This document shows, one piece after another, positions 6,159 to 12,826 of a stretch of 12,826 bases of DNA (its first letter is position 1; each line of letters opens with the position of its first letter). Made by a program: the position numbers and the translations under genes. The DNA comes from CAIVAT01 sp037131145 (GTDB lineage: Bacteria; Bacteroidota; Bacteroidia; Bacteroidales; FEN-979), in contig JBAXRP010000121.1 in assembly GCA_037131145.1 (NCBI GenBank), forward strand, positions 1 through 12,826. The letters are read 5' to 3'. Below the pieces are notes generated by a model that was given only the letters and a program-made list of their open reading frames with translations, ran no database searches and was not told where the DNA came from.

Positions 6159-7964
6159 TCAGTCAGCGCTTTTCCAGTTGTAGCGAAACCTGATGGAAAG
6201 GTCGTCGAAATACAACAACGAACCATCAGGATTGTCAATGAAAAGATTGATCTGAATTGAAGAGTCGTTTACATCAGGAATAATGAATGTTTTACTAACC
6301 TTAGTCCACACCAGAGGAGCTGTCACGGCGGTTGTTAGTTTCTTACTGTCGTCAAAAACCTGGATATTATTCCTGATAAAGTTACATGATAAAGCAGCGT
6401 TACCAACTCTCCTGCCAGGAGATAACATCCACAAATCCACATCCATCATCTTTGGTAATGGAAATTTAAATTCGTACAACCTTGCTGAATACAGAGGCGT
6501 TTTTTTAGTTTTTTTATCGCCTGGAATGCTATACTGCCCCGAACGGGTAAAAATCTGCGAAGGTTTCACGACAGGACAGATAGCCAGGTTTTCAAAATCG
6601 TTTTTATAAGTTTTGATTTGATGGACCGGTGAAATAACACCGGCGCGCTCAAACGAGCGCAGGTAATAATCCCAATCCCATGTTGAACCGTAATAGCACC
6701 GGTCAAAACGGTACAGAACAACCGTATAACGAAGGTTGGCATAAACCAGGAAAAACATCGGGAAAAACAAAATGGTCTTGACGATAAGAAACCGGCTGTT
6801 GAAGACTTTGGTAATCAGCCATGCCAGTGGTACGGCGAGAATTGTATAGTATTCGATAAACGACCGCTGTCCGTAACTGCATCCGAAATACCACATCTTC
6901 CATGATGCGCACACCATCGTTACGAGGATAAACATAGATGCAACAAGCCGCCGGTTCTGCTTTTTCTGAACGAACATTATCAGAATACCTGCAACCATGA
7001 GGATAACAAAAGGCGTAAATGCCATCAACCCGTTCAGAGGTGAAAATAGCGCTTCAGCAATTCGGGGATTACACAGGTTTAAAAAACCTTCATCCCGGTA
7101 GGAAAAATGGAGAAAGTTGCCGGAAAGGTATTTCCAGTAAATCAATTGTGGTGAAAAAATAAGGAACAGAATCGCAGCAAAAGTCAGCCAATAACGAGGT
7201 TGCATGAATTGCTTAAACCGTCGCATCACTTCCGACCGACTTCCTGCATCCCAGAAAAAGATACACAATCCAGGCAGGATGTTAGTTGGACGGATAAGAA
7301 TAGCCAAGGCAAGCGAGAGGCAAATCAGCAGAAAAAACCGGTATTCATGGGACATCTGAAAATTTCTCAGAGAAAACAAAAACAGGGCGAACAGGAAAAA
7401 CGAGTAAACATGCGACATCATCCCGTCAATAAGCGAATAATAAAAAAGGTTGGTTGCTGAAAAGATTAGAAAAACAACAACAAGACTGATATTTACCGAA
7501 AAATATCCAATCAGAAAACGGTGAAGCAGCCATAGCCCCAGAATTAAATAAACTACTCCTGCCAGCGCCATCATGCGCATGTAGATCATCGAAAAGCCGT
7601 TTTCATCATCAAAGCCGGTAATGAGAGAAATCAAGTGCGCCGAGAGAAAGAAAGGCGATAACATCAGAGCTACGCCGTAGGTGTATTTTGTATCAATCTT
7701 GTTTTTCAGGTTATCAAGGCTAAATCCGCCGCCGGTGCGGATATCGAGATCGCTCGGCATTTCCAGGGCGTTGAAATGGTAAAAGAAGGTGGCAGGAAGG
7801 TAGATGTAATATCCCGCCCGGTCGGACCAGAGTTCATTTCTATTGTTGAACCTTGCCGAATCCTTGTGAAAATACCATGAAAGGACGAGGGAGGCGAGGA
7901 ATAGAAGGTAAAAGAACCAATGATCGAAAGTGCGGATTTTATTCACTGAAAATATTTTATTCAT
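6159..7964 (-). CDS. GT-C-type polytopic membrane glycosyltransferase-like protein
   Basis: A 601-residue protein with about 11 membrane helices (roughly 14-31, 97-115, 128-148, 157-178, 184-200, 209-238, 259-278, 313-332, 340-354, 371-388, 392-412), then a soluble C-terminus of about 180 residues. The first external loop holds WSDRAGYYIYLP (46-57); an acidic residue in this loop is the usual catalytic position of GT-C enzymes using lipid-linked sugars, so D48 is the candidate. A second conserved-looking loop is FGCSYGQRSFIEYY (360-373). The C-terminus (about 490-594) looks like a beta-sandwich ending GSLLYFDDLSIRF and resembles the end of the small anchored protein at 12172-12777. Likely role: adding a sugar to an envelope polymer, lipid or protein; substrate unknown. 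The 230-bp spacer before it is almost entirely palindromes and tandem repeats, and no promoter is recognisable there. Confidence 0.75.
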   Translation of the reverse strand: MNKIFSVNKIRTFDHWFFYLLFLASLVLSWYFHKDSARFNNRNELWSDRAGYYIYLPATFFYHFNALEMPSDLDIRTGGGFSLDNLKNKIDTKYTYGVALMLSPFFLSAHLISLITGFDDENGFSMIYMRMMALAGVVYLILGLWLLHRFLIGYFSVNISLVVVFLIFSATNLFYYSLIDGMMSHVYSFFLFALFLFSLRNFQMSHEYRFFLLICLSLALAILIRPTNILPGLCIFFWDAGSRSEVMRRFKQFMQPRYWLTFAAILFLIFSPQLIYWKYLSGNFLHFSYRDEGFLNLCNPRIAEALFSPLNGLMAFTPFVILMVAGILIMFVQKKQNRRLVASMFILVTMVCASWKMWYFGCSYGQRSFIEYYTILAVPLAWLITKVFNSRFLIVKTILFFPMFFLVYANLRYTVVLYRFDRCYYGSTWDWDYYLRSFERAGVISPVHQIKTYKNDFENLAICPVVKPSQIFTRSGQYSIPGDKKTKKTPLYSARLYEFKFPLPKMMDVDLWMLSPGRRVGNAALSCNFIRNNIQVFDDSKKLTTAVTAPLVWTKVSKTFIIPDVNDSSIQINLFIDNPDGSLLYFDDLSIRFRYNWKSAD

Positions 7965-7974
7965 TTATCGCTTA

Positions 7975-7994
7975 CCCCGACCTGAAGGTCGGGG
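7975..7994. repeat. Strong palindrome just upstream of the GT-C gene
   Basis: CCCCGACCT-GA-AGGTCGGGG is a perfect inverted repeat (9-bp arms, or 8-bp arms with a 4-nt loop) lying 10 nt before the ATG at 7964. In a minus-strand transcript it would form a GC-rich hairpin across the usual ribosome-contact region. It also forms the right-hand boundary (in transcription) of the 14-bp repeat array. Confidence 0.8.
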
Positions 7995-8088
7995 CAATTC
8001 AGTCGGGGCAATTCAGACGGGGCAATTCAGTCGGGGCAATTCAGTCGGGGCAATTCAGTCGGGGCAATTCAGTCGGGGCAACTCAGTC
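7991..8088. repeat. Seven tandem 14-bp repeats
   Basis: The unit GGGGCAATTCAGTC is repeated seven times head to tail (7991, 8005, 8019, 8033, 8047, 8061, 8075). Only units 2 (..CAGAC) and 7 (..CAACTCAGTC) differ, each by one base. Near-identity implies recent expansion. The unit matches the sequence next to the flanking palindromes, so the array probably grew from part of such an element. It is non-coding; the short open frames over it arise from its periodicity. Confidence 0.9.
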
Positions 8089-8099
8089 GGGACTCAACC

Positions 8100-8135
8100 G
8101 GGGCAGATTATGAATTGCCCCGGACTTTAGTCCGG
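8100..8135. repeat. Overlapping alternative hairpins closing the repeat array
   Basis: CCCGGACT-TT-AGTCCGGG (8118-8135) is a perfect palindrome. Its left arm overlaps TGCCCC (8116-8121), which can instead pair with GGGGCA (8100-8105), so two mutually exclusive hairpins are possible. GAATTGCCCC (8112-8121) is the reverse complement of the start of the 14-bp unit. A smaller palindrome GGCT-TT-AGCC follows at 8160-8169. The set lies 60 bp after the stop of the large secreted protein and may end its transcript, though no T-run is present. Confidence 0.65.
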
Positions 8136-8192
8136 GTTCAGTTAGCTCAAAACATCCCAGGCTTTAGCCAAAAAAGGTAAGTTGTTAAATTG

Positions 8193-11100
8193 TTAAAAAG
8201 CACGAATAGCGCGGACATAGTAGGCATCTAGCTTATAGCTTCCATAGAATGAGCCATTTCCGAAGTTCTGACCCCATGCGTAGGGGGCATAGTAATCGCA
8301 GGAGCTCCAGTAAAAATTATTTGTAAAGCCGCCGATTATATTTTGTTGTGCGTACATCAAGTTCAACTCGTCCATTGACGGTAAAAACCAGTCGCTGTAT
8401 CCGTTATGCACAAGATCATTGCAAATCCGGGCTGCAATGCCTTCAATGCTACAGGCGTAAACAATAGCCGCGGTATTGGCTTGCCCTGCGCCAATGGCCC
8501 ATGAAGTCTCTCCATAAATGATTCCAACACATCCCCATTCTGCGCCGGCGCTTTGGTCGGTTGTTGCAGAAATAAGCCCGTGCAGCCCTGTGCTGTCAAC
8601 ATAGAAGATGATTCCGCCGCCGAAGCTTTGTCCAAGTCCATATAATAGTGTTTTAAAACTCACCTGTTCGCCATAGGCAGTTCCTACATCGTTGGTTGCG
8701 TAAGCCCTCACATAATAATAGGTGTCGGGTGAAAGACCTGTGATGCTGCTTGTAAAACCGCTGTTGTCGCTGCCATCGGTTGTATGGCTGTCGGTTAAAG
8801 TTGGATTAGGCGATGTACTCCAGCAAACGCCTCTCGCTGAAAGCGGCGTTGCTCCCTGATTAATAACATTGCCCCCGCCGGTTGCTTTTAAAGAGCTGAT
8901 AGCGCTTATTGCTGATGTGGTAACAACTGGAACAGTGGAAAAAGCCCGGATAGCGCGAAATTTGAGTGGGTTCCCCGATTTATTGCCGTCGGAACCCTGG
9001 CTGCCATTGGCGAATAACTGGTACCATGAGGTGTTGGCGCCGCTTTCGGAGGAACTCCAGTACCAGGTATCGGAGAAACCTCCAATTGTTGTTTTTTGCC
9101 CGTACATCTCATTCAACTCGTCTTTAGATGGTAAAAACCAGTCGTCGTATCCGTTTAAATAAAGGTCATTGCAAATACGCGCTGCAATGCCTGCCTCGCC
9201 GCATCCGTTAACAATTCCGGTGGTATTGGTTTGTCCTGTCCCAATGGCAGTAGCTGTTCCAATTGATGTTCCGCTACAGCCCCAGTCTGCCGAACCCAGG
9301 TCGCCGGGGGCGGCTATTAACCCATGTTGCCCGGCGGCGTCAACATAAAAGATTATTCCGCCGCCGTAAGTATTCCCAACGGTGAAATCTATGGTATTAA
9401 AACTAACCTGATCGCCATACGCCGTTCCCACACTGTTAGTGGCATAAGCCCTCACATAATAAAGCGTGTTGGGTGAAAGTCCGGTAAGGCTGCTCGTAAA
9501 ACTGCCGGCGCCAGCGCCATCGGTTGTATGGCTGTTGGCGAGAGTGGGATTTGACGATATACTCCAGCAAATGCCTCTCGCTGTAACCGGAGCTGCTCCT
9601 TCATTACTAACGTTGCCGCCGCCGGTTGCTGAAAGAGGCGTAATCTCGCTTATTGCTGTTGTAGTGATTGTTGGAACAGTTGAAAAAGCCCGGATAGCGC
9701 GAACATACGCCGCATTGGTTTTGGTGAGGAATTCATACTGGGCGCCAGAGGAGAAGTCCAGTCCCCACGCGTTAACAGAACTGTTCTCGGAAGAACTCCA
9801 GTACCAATTATTTGCAAAGCCGCCAATTAAATTTCTTTGCTCATACATACGGTTCAACTCATCTTTTGAGGGTAAAAACCAATCATCGTAGTCGTTAAGC
9901 GCGAGATCATTACAAATACGGGCGGCAATGCCTTCCTCGCTGCATCCGTTTACAATGGCAGTAGTATTTGCCATTCCTGTTCCGATTGCCGTTAATGTGC
10001 CTCCGATTGTTGTTTCAAAACAGCCCCATGGCGCGGCAGCGCTTTGGTCGGTAGTCGTAGAAATAAGCCCGCTTAGACCATCTCCGGAAACATGAAAAAT
10101 AATTCCGCCGCCATAGGCTTGTCCGGGTTCAAACGTTAAGGTGGTAAATCTCACCTGGTCGCTATAAGCTGTGCCCACGCTGTTAATAGCATAAGCTTTC
10201 AGATAATAGAGGGTGTTTGGAGTTAGTCCGGTCAGATTGCTGGTAAAGACTCCCGCGCCGCCGCCATCAGTTGTTTTGCTGCCGGCGGTAGTCGGGTTTG
10301 GAGATGTACTCCAGCAAACGCCCCGTTCGGTTACGGTTGCGCCGCCATCCCAGGTTACGTTACCACCGGAGGTTGCCGTGGTTTGGGCAACACTCGTGGC
10401 TACGGATGCTGTAACAATTGGAAGAACAAGACATGCCTGAGTTGATTGAGTCAAAGTTGTTGCCAATGAAAAGCCACATCCGTTATACGCCCAGATATAT
10501 CTGGTATAGGCAGTGGAGCAGTTGAGTCCTGAGTCGGATTTTGAAGTAGCGCTTCCCATGTCGGTTGCTGATTCAAAATCATCGGCGCTATTCCATTTAT
10601 AACCGGTGGCGTCAGCTACGGCGTTCCAGCTCCACACAATTGATATTTGTGTTGATGTATGTGTTCCGGTTGAAGGCGATACAGGCGCTGTTGCGGAAAC
10701 CGTTTGTGTTAACGTTGTCGGGACTGAAATTTCACATTCATTATATGACCAAACATATCTTGTAATGGTTGCTCCGCAGGAAATTCCGGTTTCGGTTTTT
10801 GTAGTGGCGGCGCCCATTTCAATTGCTGAGCCATAATTGGCGCTTGTATCCCATTTGTAACCAATCGCGCCGGCAACCTGGTTCCAGTTCCAGTTAATCT
10901 GACCTGGCGACAGGGTATTTACGCCTGCTGATGGCGGTGCAGAGCTGCATGGTATAAAAGTTCTCCATGCGCCATTTGAGAAGATACTCAATGCGCCATT
11001 TGCGCCGCAATTAGTACAAAAAACCATCAATCCCTCGGCAGGGTTAGGAATGGCATAACGCTGATCATGAGTCATACGTGGCAAAAGCGCTCCGCTGTTT

Positions 11101-12092
11101 GAGCTTGTAAGATCCAACAATGCAGAGGGCGCCGGCGCGTTTGTGCCAACCCCTACTTTGCCCTCAACCAGCAAACCATTGGCAGGGGCTGCGCCTGAAC
11201 CTGAAAAGGATGAACCAATTGCAACATTCCCGGCAATGTCAAGCTTGTTTTGTGGATTTGAGGTTCCGACGCCAACATTGCCTGTATTATAATGTAGCAT
11301 ATCTCCATTGGCAGTCCATTGGCTGCTGATTTTGTTATTGAAGTTATTCCAATCGTCGCTGGTCAGATAACCTGATTGAATTGTATTGGCATGTTTTACC
11401 TGAATGGAAGTCCCATTTCCCAAAACAGCGTTCTCCCCGCCGGTGATGGTTAATACCGATGAAGTGGTTTCGGTCAGATTACCTTTGTTCACGGTCAAAA
11501 TGGTTCCGGCGCCAAGAATTGACCCAGTTCCGCCGGTTATAGTTAAATCGGAAGAAGTAAGGTTTCCTTTAGTAATCGTAAGGTTCATACCGCTGCCGAT
11601 TACCGCGCCGCCGCCGCCTGTGATTGACATATCCGGCGATGATACGCTGCCCAATGAGAGAGCGTTTTGCTTGTTGTAAAAAGCTGACCAGTCTGCCCAT
11701 GACAAAAATCCATTGGTATAGGAATTCGCCTGGGGGATTGAAAGGTTCGGGTTGTCCCCGCCGCTGCTGGTTAATGGCGAGGTTGCCGTAACTCCGGAAA
11801 AATTGCTAAGCATTACCCAATTAGGGAATGCCGGAGTTCCTTTGTTCAGGTAAAAGTGGTTGTTATCGGTGCAAAACACTAACAAACCATTGGCAGGGCT
11901 TACAATAGCGTCACGTTGGGTAAACGTCATCCGGGGTGGCAAAAACCCTTTGGTTGTGGAGGTTACATCGAGCATCGCCGAAAAATCGGGCACACTTCCA
12001 TTATTACTAACACCTACCTGGGCAAACGCGCCGGGGCAGTAAATGGTTAGCATAAAACTCATCGCGAAAATGAATAAGTAAAGTTTTTTCAT
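8193..12092 (-). CDS. Large secreted fibre-like protein with three DUF1566/Lcl lectin-like domains
   Basis: A 1299-residue protein from the ATG at 12092. That start gives a signal peptide (MKKLYLFIFAMSF to AFA|Q, about 24 residues); the frame opens at a TTG (12131), but that codon lies inside the promoter. Domains: a fibre-type module LDVTSTTKGFLPPRM..GLLVFCT (about 41-75); stalk sequence TATSPLTSSGGDNPNLSI (102-119) and GFLSWADWSAFYNKQ; three ITGG..GNLT repeats (about 155-241); LTSDDWNNFNNK; a second LLDLTSSNSGALLPRM module (about 325-360); two Fn3-like modules with W.W..V..A.GYKW (about 385-550); then three ~248-residue units, each an Fn3-like domain (GVCWSTSPNPT, YYVRAYATNSVGTAYG) plus a DUF1566/Lcl domain (GGGIIF, GIAARICNDL, DWFLPS.DEL, YWSS, RAIRAF). 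No type IX sorting domain is seen at the C-terminus. Probably a surface or released ligand-binding fibre; ligand unknown. Confidence 0.88.
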   Translation of the reverse strand: MKKLYLFIFAMSFMLTIYCPGAFAQVGVSNNGSVPDFSAMLDVTSTTKGFLPPRMTFTQRDAIVSPANGLLVFCTDNNHFYLNKGTPAFPNWVMLSNFSGVTATSPLTSSGGDNPNLSIPQANSYTNGFLSWADWSAFYNKQNALSLGSVSSPDMSITGGGGAVIGSGMNLTITKGNLTSSDLTITGGTGSILGAGTILTVNKGNLTETTSSVLTITGGENAVLGNGTSIQVKHANTIQSGYLTSDDWNNFNNKISSQWTANGDMLHYNTGNVGVGTSNPQNKLDIAGNVAIGSSFSGSGAAPANGLLVEGKVGVGTNAPAPSALLDLTSSNSGALLPRMTHDQRYAIPNPAEGLMVFCTNCGANGALSIFSNGAWRTFIPCSSAPPSAGVNTLSPGQINWNWNQVAGAIGYKWDTSANYGSAIEMGAATTKTETGISCGATITRYVWSYNECEISVPTTLTQTVSATAPVSPSTGTHTSTQISIVWSWNAVADATGYKWNSADDFESATDMGSATSKSDSGLNCSTAYTRYIWAYNGCGFSLATTLTQSTQACLVLPIVTASVATSVAQTTATSGGNVTWDGGATVTERGVCWSTSPNPTTAGSKTTDGGGAGVFTSNLTGLTPNTLYYLKAYAINSVGTAYSDQVRFTTLTFEPGQAYGGGIIFHVSGDGLSGLISTTTDQSAAAPWGCFETTIGGTLTAIGTGMANTTAIVNGCSEEGIAARICNDLALNDYDDWFLPSKDELNRMYEQRNLIGGFANNWYWSSSENSSVNAWGLDFSSGAQYEFLTKTNAAYVRAIRAFSTVPTITTTAISEITPLSATGGGNVSNEGAAPVTARGICWSISSNPTLANSHTTDGAGAGSFTSSLTGLSPNTLYYVRAYATNSVGTAYGDQVSFNTIDFTVGNTYGGGIIFYVDAAGQHGLIAAPGDLGSADWGCSGTSIGTATAIGTGQTNTTGIVNGCGEAGIAARICNDLYLNGYDDWFLPSKDELNEMYGQKTTIGGFSDTWYWSSSESGANTSWYQLFANGSQGSDGNKSGNPLKFRAIRAFSTVPVVTTSAISAISSLKATGGGNVINQGATPLSARGVCWSTSPNPTLTDSHTTDGSDNSGFTSSITGLSPDTYYYVRAYATNDVGTAYGEQVSFKTLLYGLGQSFGGGIIFYVDSTGLHGLISATTDQSAGAEWGCVGIIYGETSWAIGAGQANTAAIVYACSIEGIAARICNDLVHNGYSDWFLPSMDELNLMYAQQNIIGGFTNNFYWSSCDYYAPYAWGQNFGNGSFYGSYKLDAYYVRAIRAF
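8196..10430 (-). repeat. Three tandem ~744-bp Fn3-like + DUF1566/Lcl units
   Basis: The lectin-like domains end at 9684, 8940 and 8196, so consecutive ends are exactly 744 bp (248 codons) apart. Lcl domains span about 9684-10133, 8940-9386 and 8196-8642; the Fn3-like parts precede each. Blocks coding for the DWFLPS and ICNDL stretches remain close at DNA level, pointing to fairly recent duplication. The stretch between YWSS and RAIRAF diverges much more than the rest. Confidence 0.85.
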
Positions 12093-12128
12093 GTGATGTT
12101 GTTTTAATTGGTTGGTTAATAATCTATT

Positions 12129-12161
12129 CAAAAATAAGCAATTTTGCTTCCTGTCAGCAAA
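12129..12161 (-). promoter_or_regulatory. Bacteroidetes-type promoter of the large secreted protein
   Basis: On the minus strand TTTG (12158-12161), 21 bp, then TATTTTTG (12129-12136): both elements match the Bacteroidetes consensus with good spacing. Transcription should start near 12122 and give a leader of about 30 nt to the ATG at 12092. The upstream TTG at 12131 is part of the -7 box and therefore not a start codon. This is the best promoter in the window. Confidence 0.6.
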
Positions 12162-12171
12162 CTTATACCGC

Positions 12172-12777
12172 TTAATTCAACCAAAACTCAATCTTCACAT
12201 CATCCACCAATACTTCCCCATTTCCCCGGTACCAGAAATAAAGCTGGAGAACATCGTCAGCGTAAGGTGGCTGTGGAATGCGGTAATCAATTTTCACCTT
12301 GTTCCATTGCTGCGGCGTTAAATTTTCAGTTTCCAGAGGAATGAACATATATTTGAAATTGGTTCCACGATGGTTGCAGGTAGCAACGAGGCTGCATTTT
12401 ACATCTTTTGGATTGCCGGAAAACCACACATACCCGCTTCCTCTTAGCCACGCCGAATCGCCGGCGTTGAGTTCGCTGAACCTAATCCATAATCCCGGTG
12501 AAAATGGAAACCGTGAATTTAACCTAATGGATTGTTTTCCGGTATGCCCCGGCGCTATGAGATGAAGAGCTGTATCAGCCAGATTTCCCGATTCAAAATC
12601 ATGAAAAGCCAGCAATTTTCCTTTTCCTTCAAGATGTTCAGGAAGCTGCTCTCGTTCAATATCGTTAAAAGGATCTATGGATTGATGCGAATCCATATAT
12701 GATCGGTATTCATTTGCTGCGATAAAAATTCCCAATAAAAAAACTGCCAGAATTCCGGCAACGACGGGGCTTTTCAA
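12172..12777 (-). CDS. Membrane-anchored protein with beta-sandwich-like C-terminus
   Basis: A 201-residue protein, family not recognised. Residues 4-22 form one hydrophobic helix after MKSPVV (anchor or uncleaved signal). The rest is soluble and probably extracytoplasmic, with HDFESGNL (59-66), LWIRFSEL (96-103), YVWFSGNP (116-123) and GEVLVDDVKIEFW (187-199). The pattern of a DFE lead, a W-K strand and a final DD-x-IxF strand suggests a jelly-roll, carbohydrate-binding-like fold. The same ending occurs in the GT-C protein. The start is unusual: the first usable codon is a TTG (12777) in the last unit of a 7-bp repeat, with an in-frame TGA six bases earlier. The next ATG (residue 28) would lose the membrane helix. 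The original 5' end may have been altered by the repeat. It precedes the large secreted gene by 79 bp. Confidence 0.65.
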   Translation of the reverse strand: MKSPVVAGILAVFLLGIFIAANEYRSYMDSHQSIDPFNDIEREQLPEHLEGKGKLLAFHDFESGNLADTALHLIAPGHTGKQSIRLNSRFPFSPGLWIRFSELNAGDSAWLRGSGYVWFSGNPKDVKCSLVATCNHRGTNFKYMFIPLETENLTPQQWNKVKIDYRIPQPPYADDVLQLYFWYRGNGEVLVDDVKIEFWLN

Positions 12778-12826
12778 GGTTCAAGGTTCAAGGTTCAAGG
12801 TTCAAGGTTCAAGGTTCAAGGTTCAA
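12773..12826. repeat. 7-bp tandem repeat at the window edge
   Basis: TTCAAGG (minus strand CCTTGAA) is repeated seven times from 12773 to 12821 plus a partial unit to 12826, all identical. The window ends inside it, so the full copy number is unknown. Because 7 is not a multiple of 3 and the repeat contains TGA, every reading frame through it meets a stop within 21 bp, so it cannot be translated through. It directly abuts the start of the membrane-anchored protein gene. Confidence 0.92.

Noticed and set aside
7853..8130. Two overlapping plus-strand open frames over the 14-bp repeats
   Set aside because: Their protein repeats (GAIQSGQFSRGNSV-like) are produced by the DNA periodicity in a stop-free array; no start context and antisense to the GT-C gene start.
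8193..8330. Diversity-generating retroelement template repeat next to the last lectin-like domain
   Set aside because: I looked for a second near-copy of the variable segment in the 7965-8192 spacer and elsewhere; only the paralogous domains inside the same gene match. The idea is kept only as a genome-level test.

Overview
The window looks like chromosomal DNA from a Bacteroidetes (Bacteroidia-like) bacterium, probably free-living or environmental. The signs are Bacteroidetes-style promoters (TAnnTTTG at -7 with TTTG near -33), start codons mostly without a strong Shine-Dalgarno sequence, a very large secreted multidomain protein of a Bacteroidetes type, and dense short palindromic intergenic repeats. 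No rRNA, tRNA, integrase, transposase or CRISPR array is visible. The window starts inside one repeat cluster and ends inside another, as expected if it is a contig or cut at repeats.

Layout. Positions 1-202 hold four copies of a REP-like hairpin repeat, two in each orientation. A Tat-exported metallo-beta-lactamase-fold hydrolase (306-1748, minus) and a type ISP-like restriction-modification protein (1972-4086, plus) are divergently transcribed from a 223-bp spacer. The restriction-modification protein has its nuclease motif and NPPY, but appears to have lost about 300 residues including the target-recognition region, and carries a Gly-to-Ala change in the SAM loop. A 245-bp spacer with degenerate CCTGACAGG-type repeats and a perfect 10-bp inverted repeat leads to a MacB/FtsX-type ABC permease (4332-5576, plus). 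That gene converges, with a single base between the stop codons, on a ferritin-like (rubrerythrin-type) diiron protein (5578-6081, minus).

From 5578 to the right end all genes lie on the minus strand. In transcription order they are: a small membrane-anchored protein with a beta-sandwich-like C-terminus (12172-12777), whose apparent TTG start sits in the last unit of a 7-bp tandem repeat; a 1299-residue secreted protein (8193-12092); a roughly 11-TM GT-C-type membrane protein (6159-7964); and the ferritin-like protein. The large protein combines phage-tail-fibre-like stalk sequence, two Fn3-like modules, and three copies of a ~248-residue unit made of an Fn3-like domain plus a DUF1566/Lcl-type C-type-lectin-like domain. 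Between it and the GT-C gene lies an array of seven 14-bp repeats bracketed by strong palindromes.

How they may work together: the right-hand cluster looks like a cell-surface locus. The GT-C protein and the small anchored protein appear to share a C-terminal beta-sandwich module, and the large protein is a likely adhesin or ligand-binding fibre. The strongest leads are the multi-tip lectin-like fibre, the module shared across the locus, and the internally deleted restriction-modification protein. All functional assignments are by reading the sequence; no database search was run.
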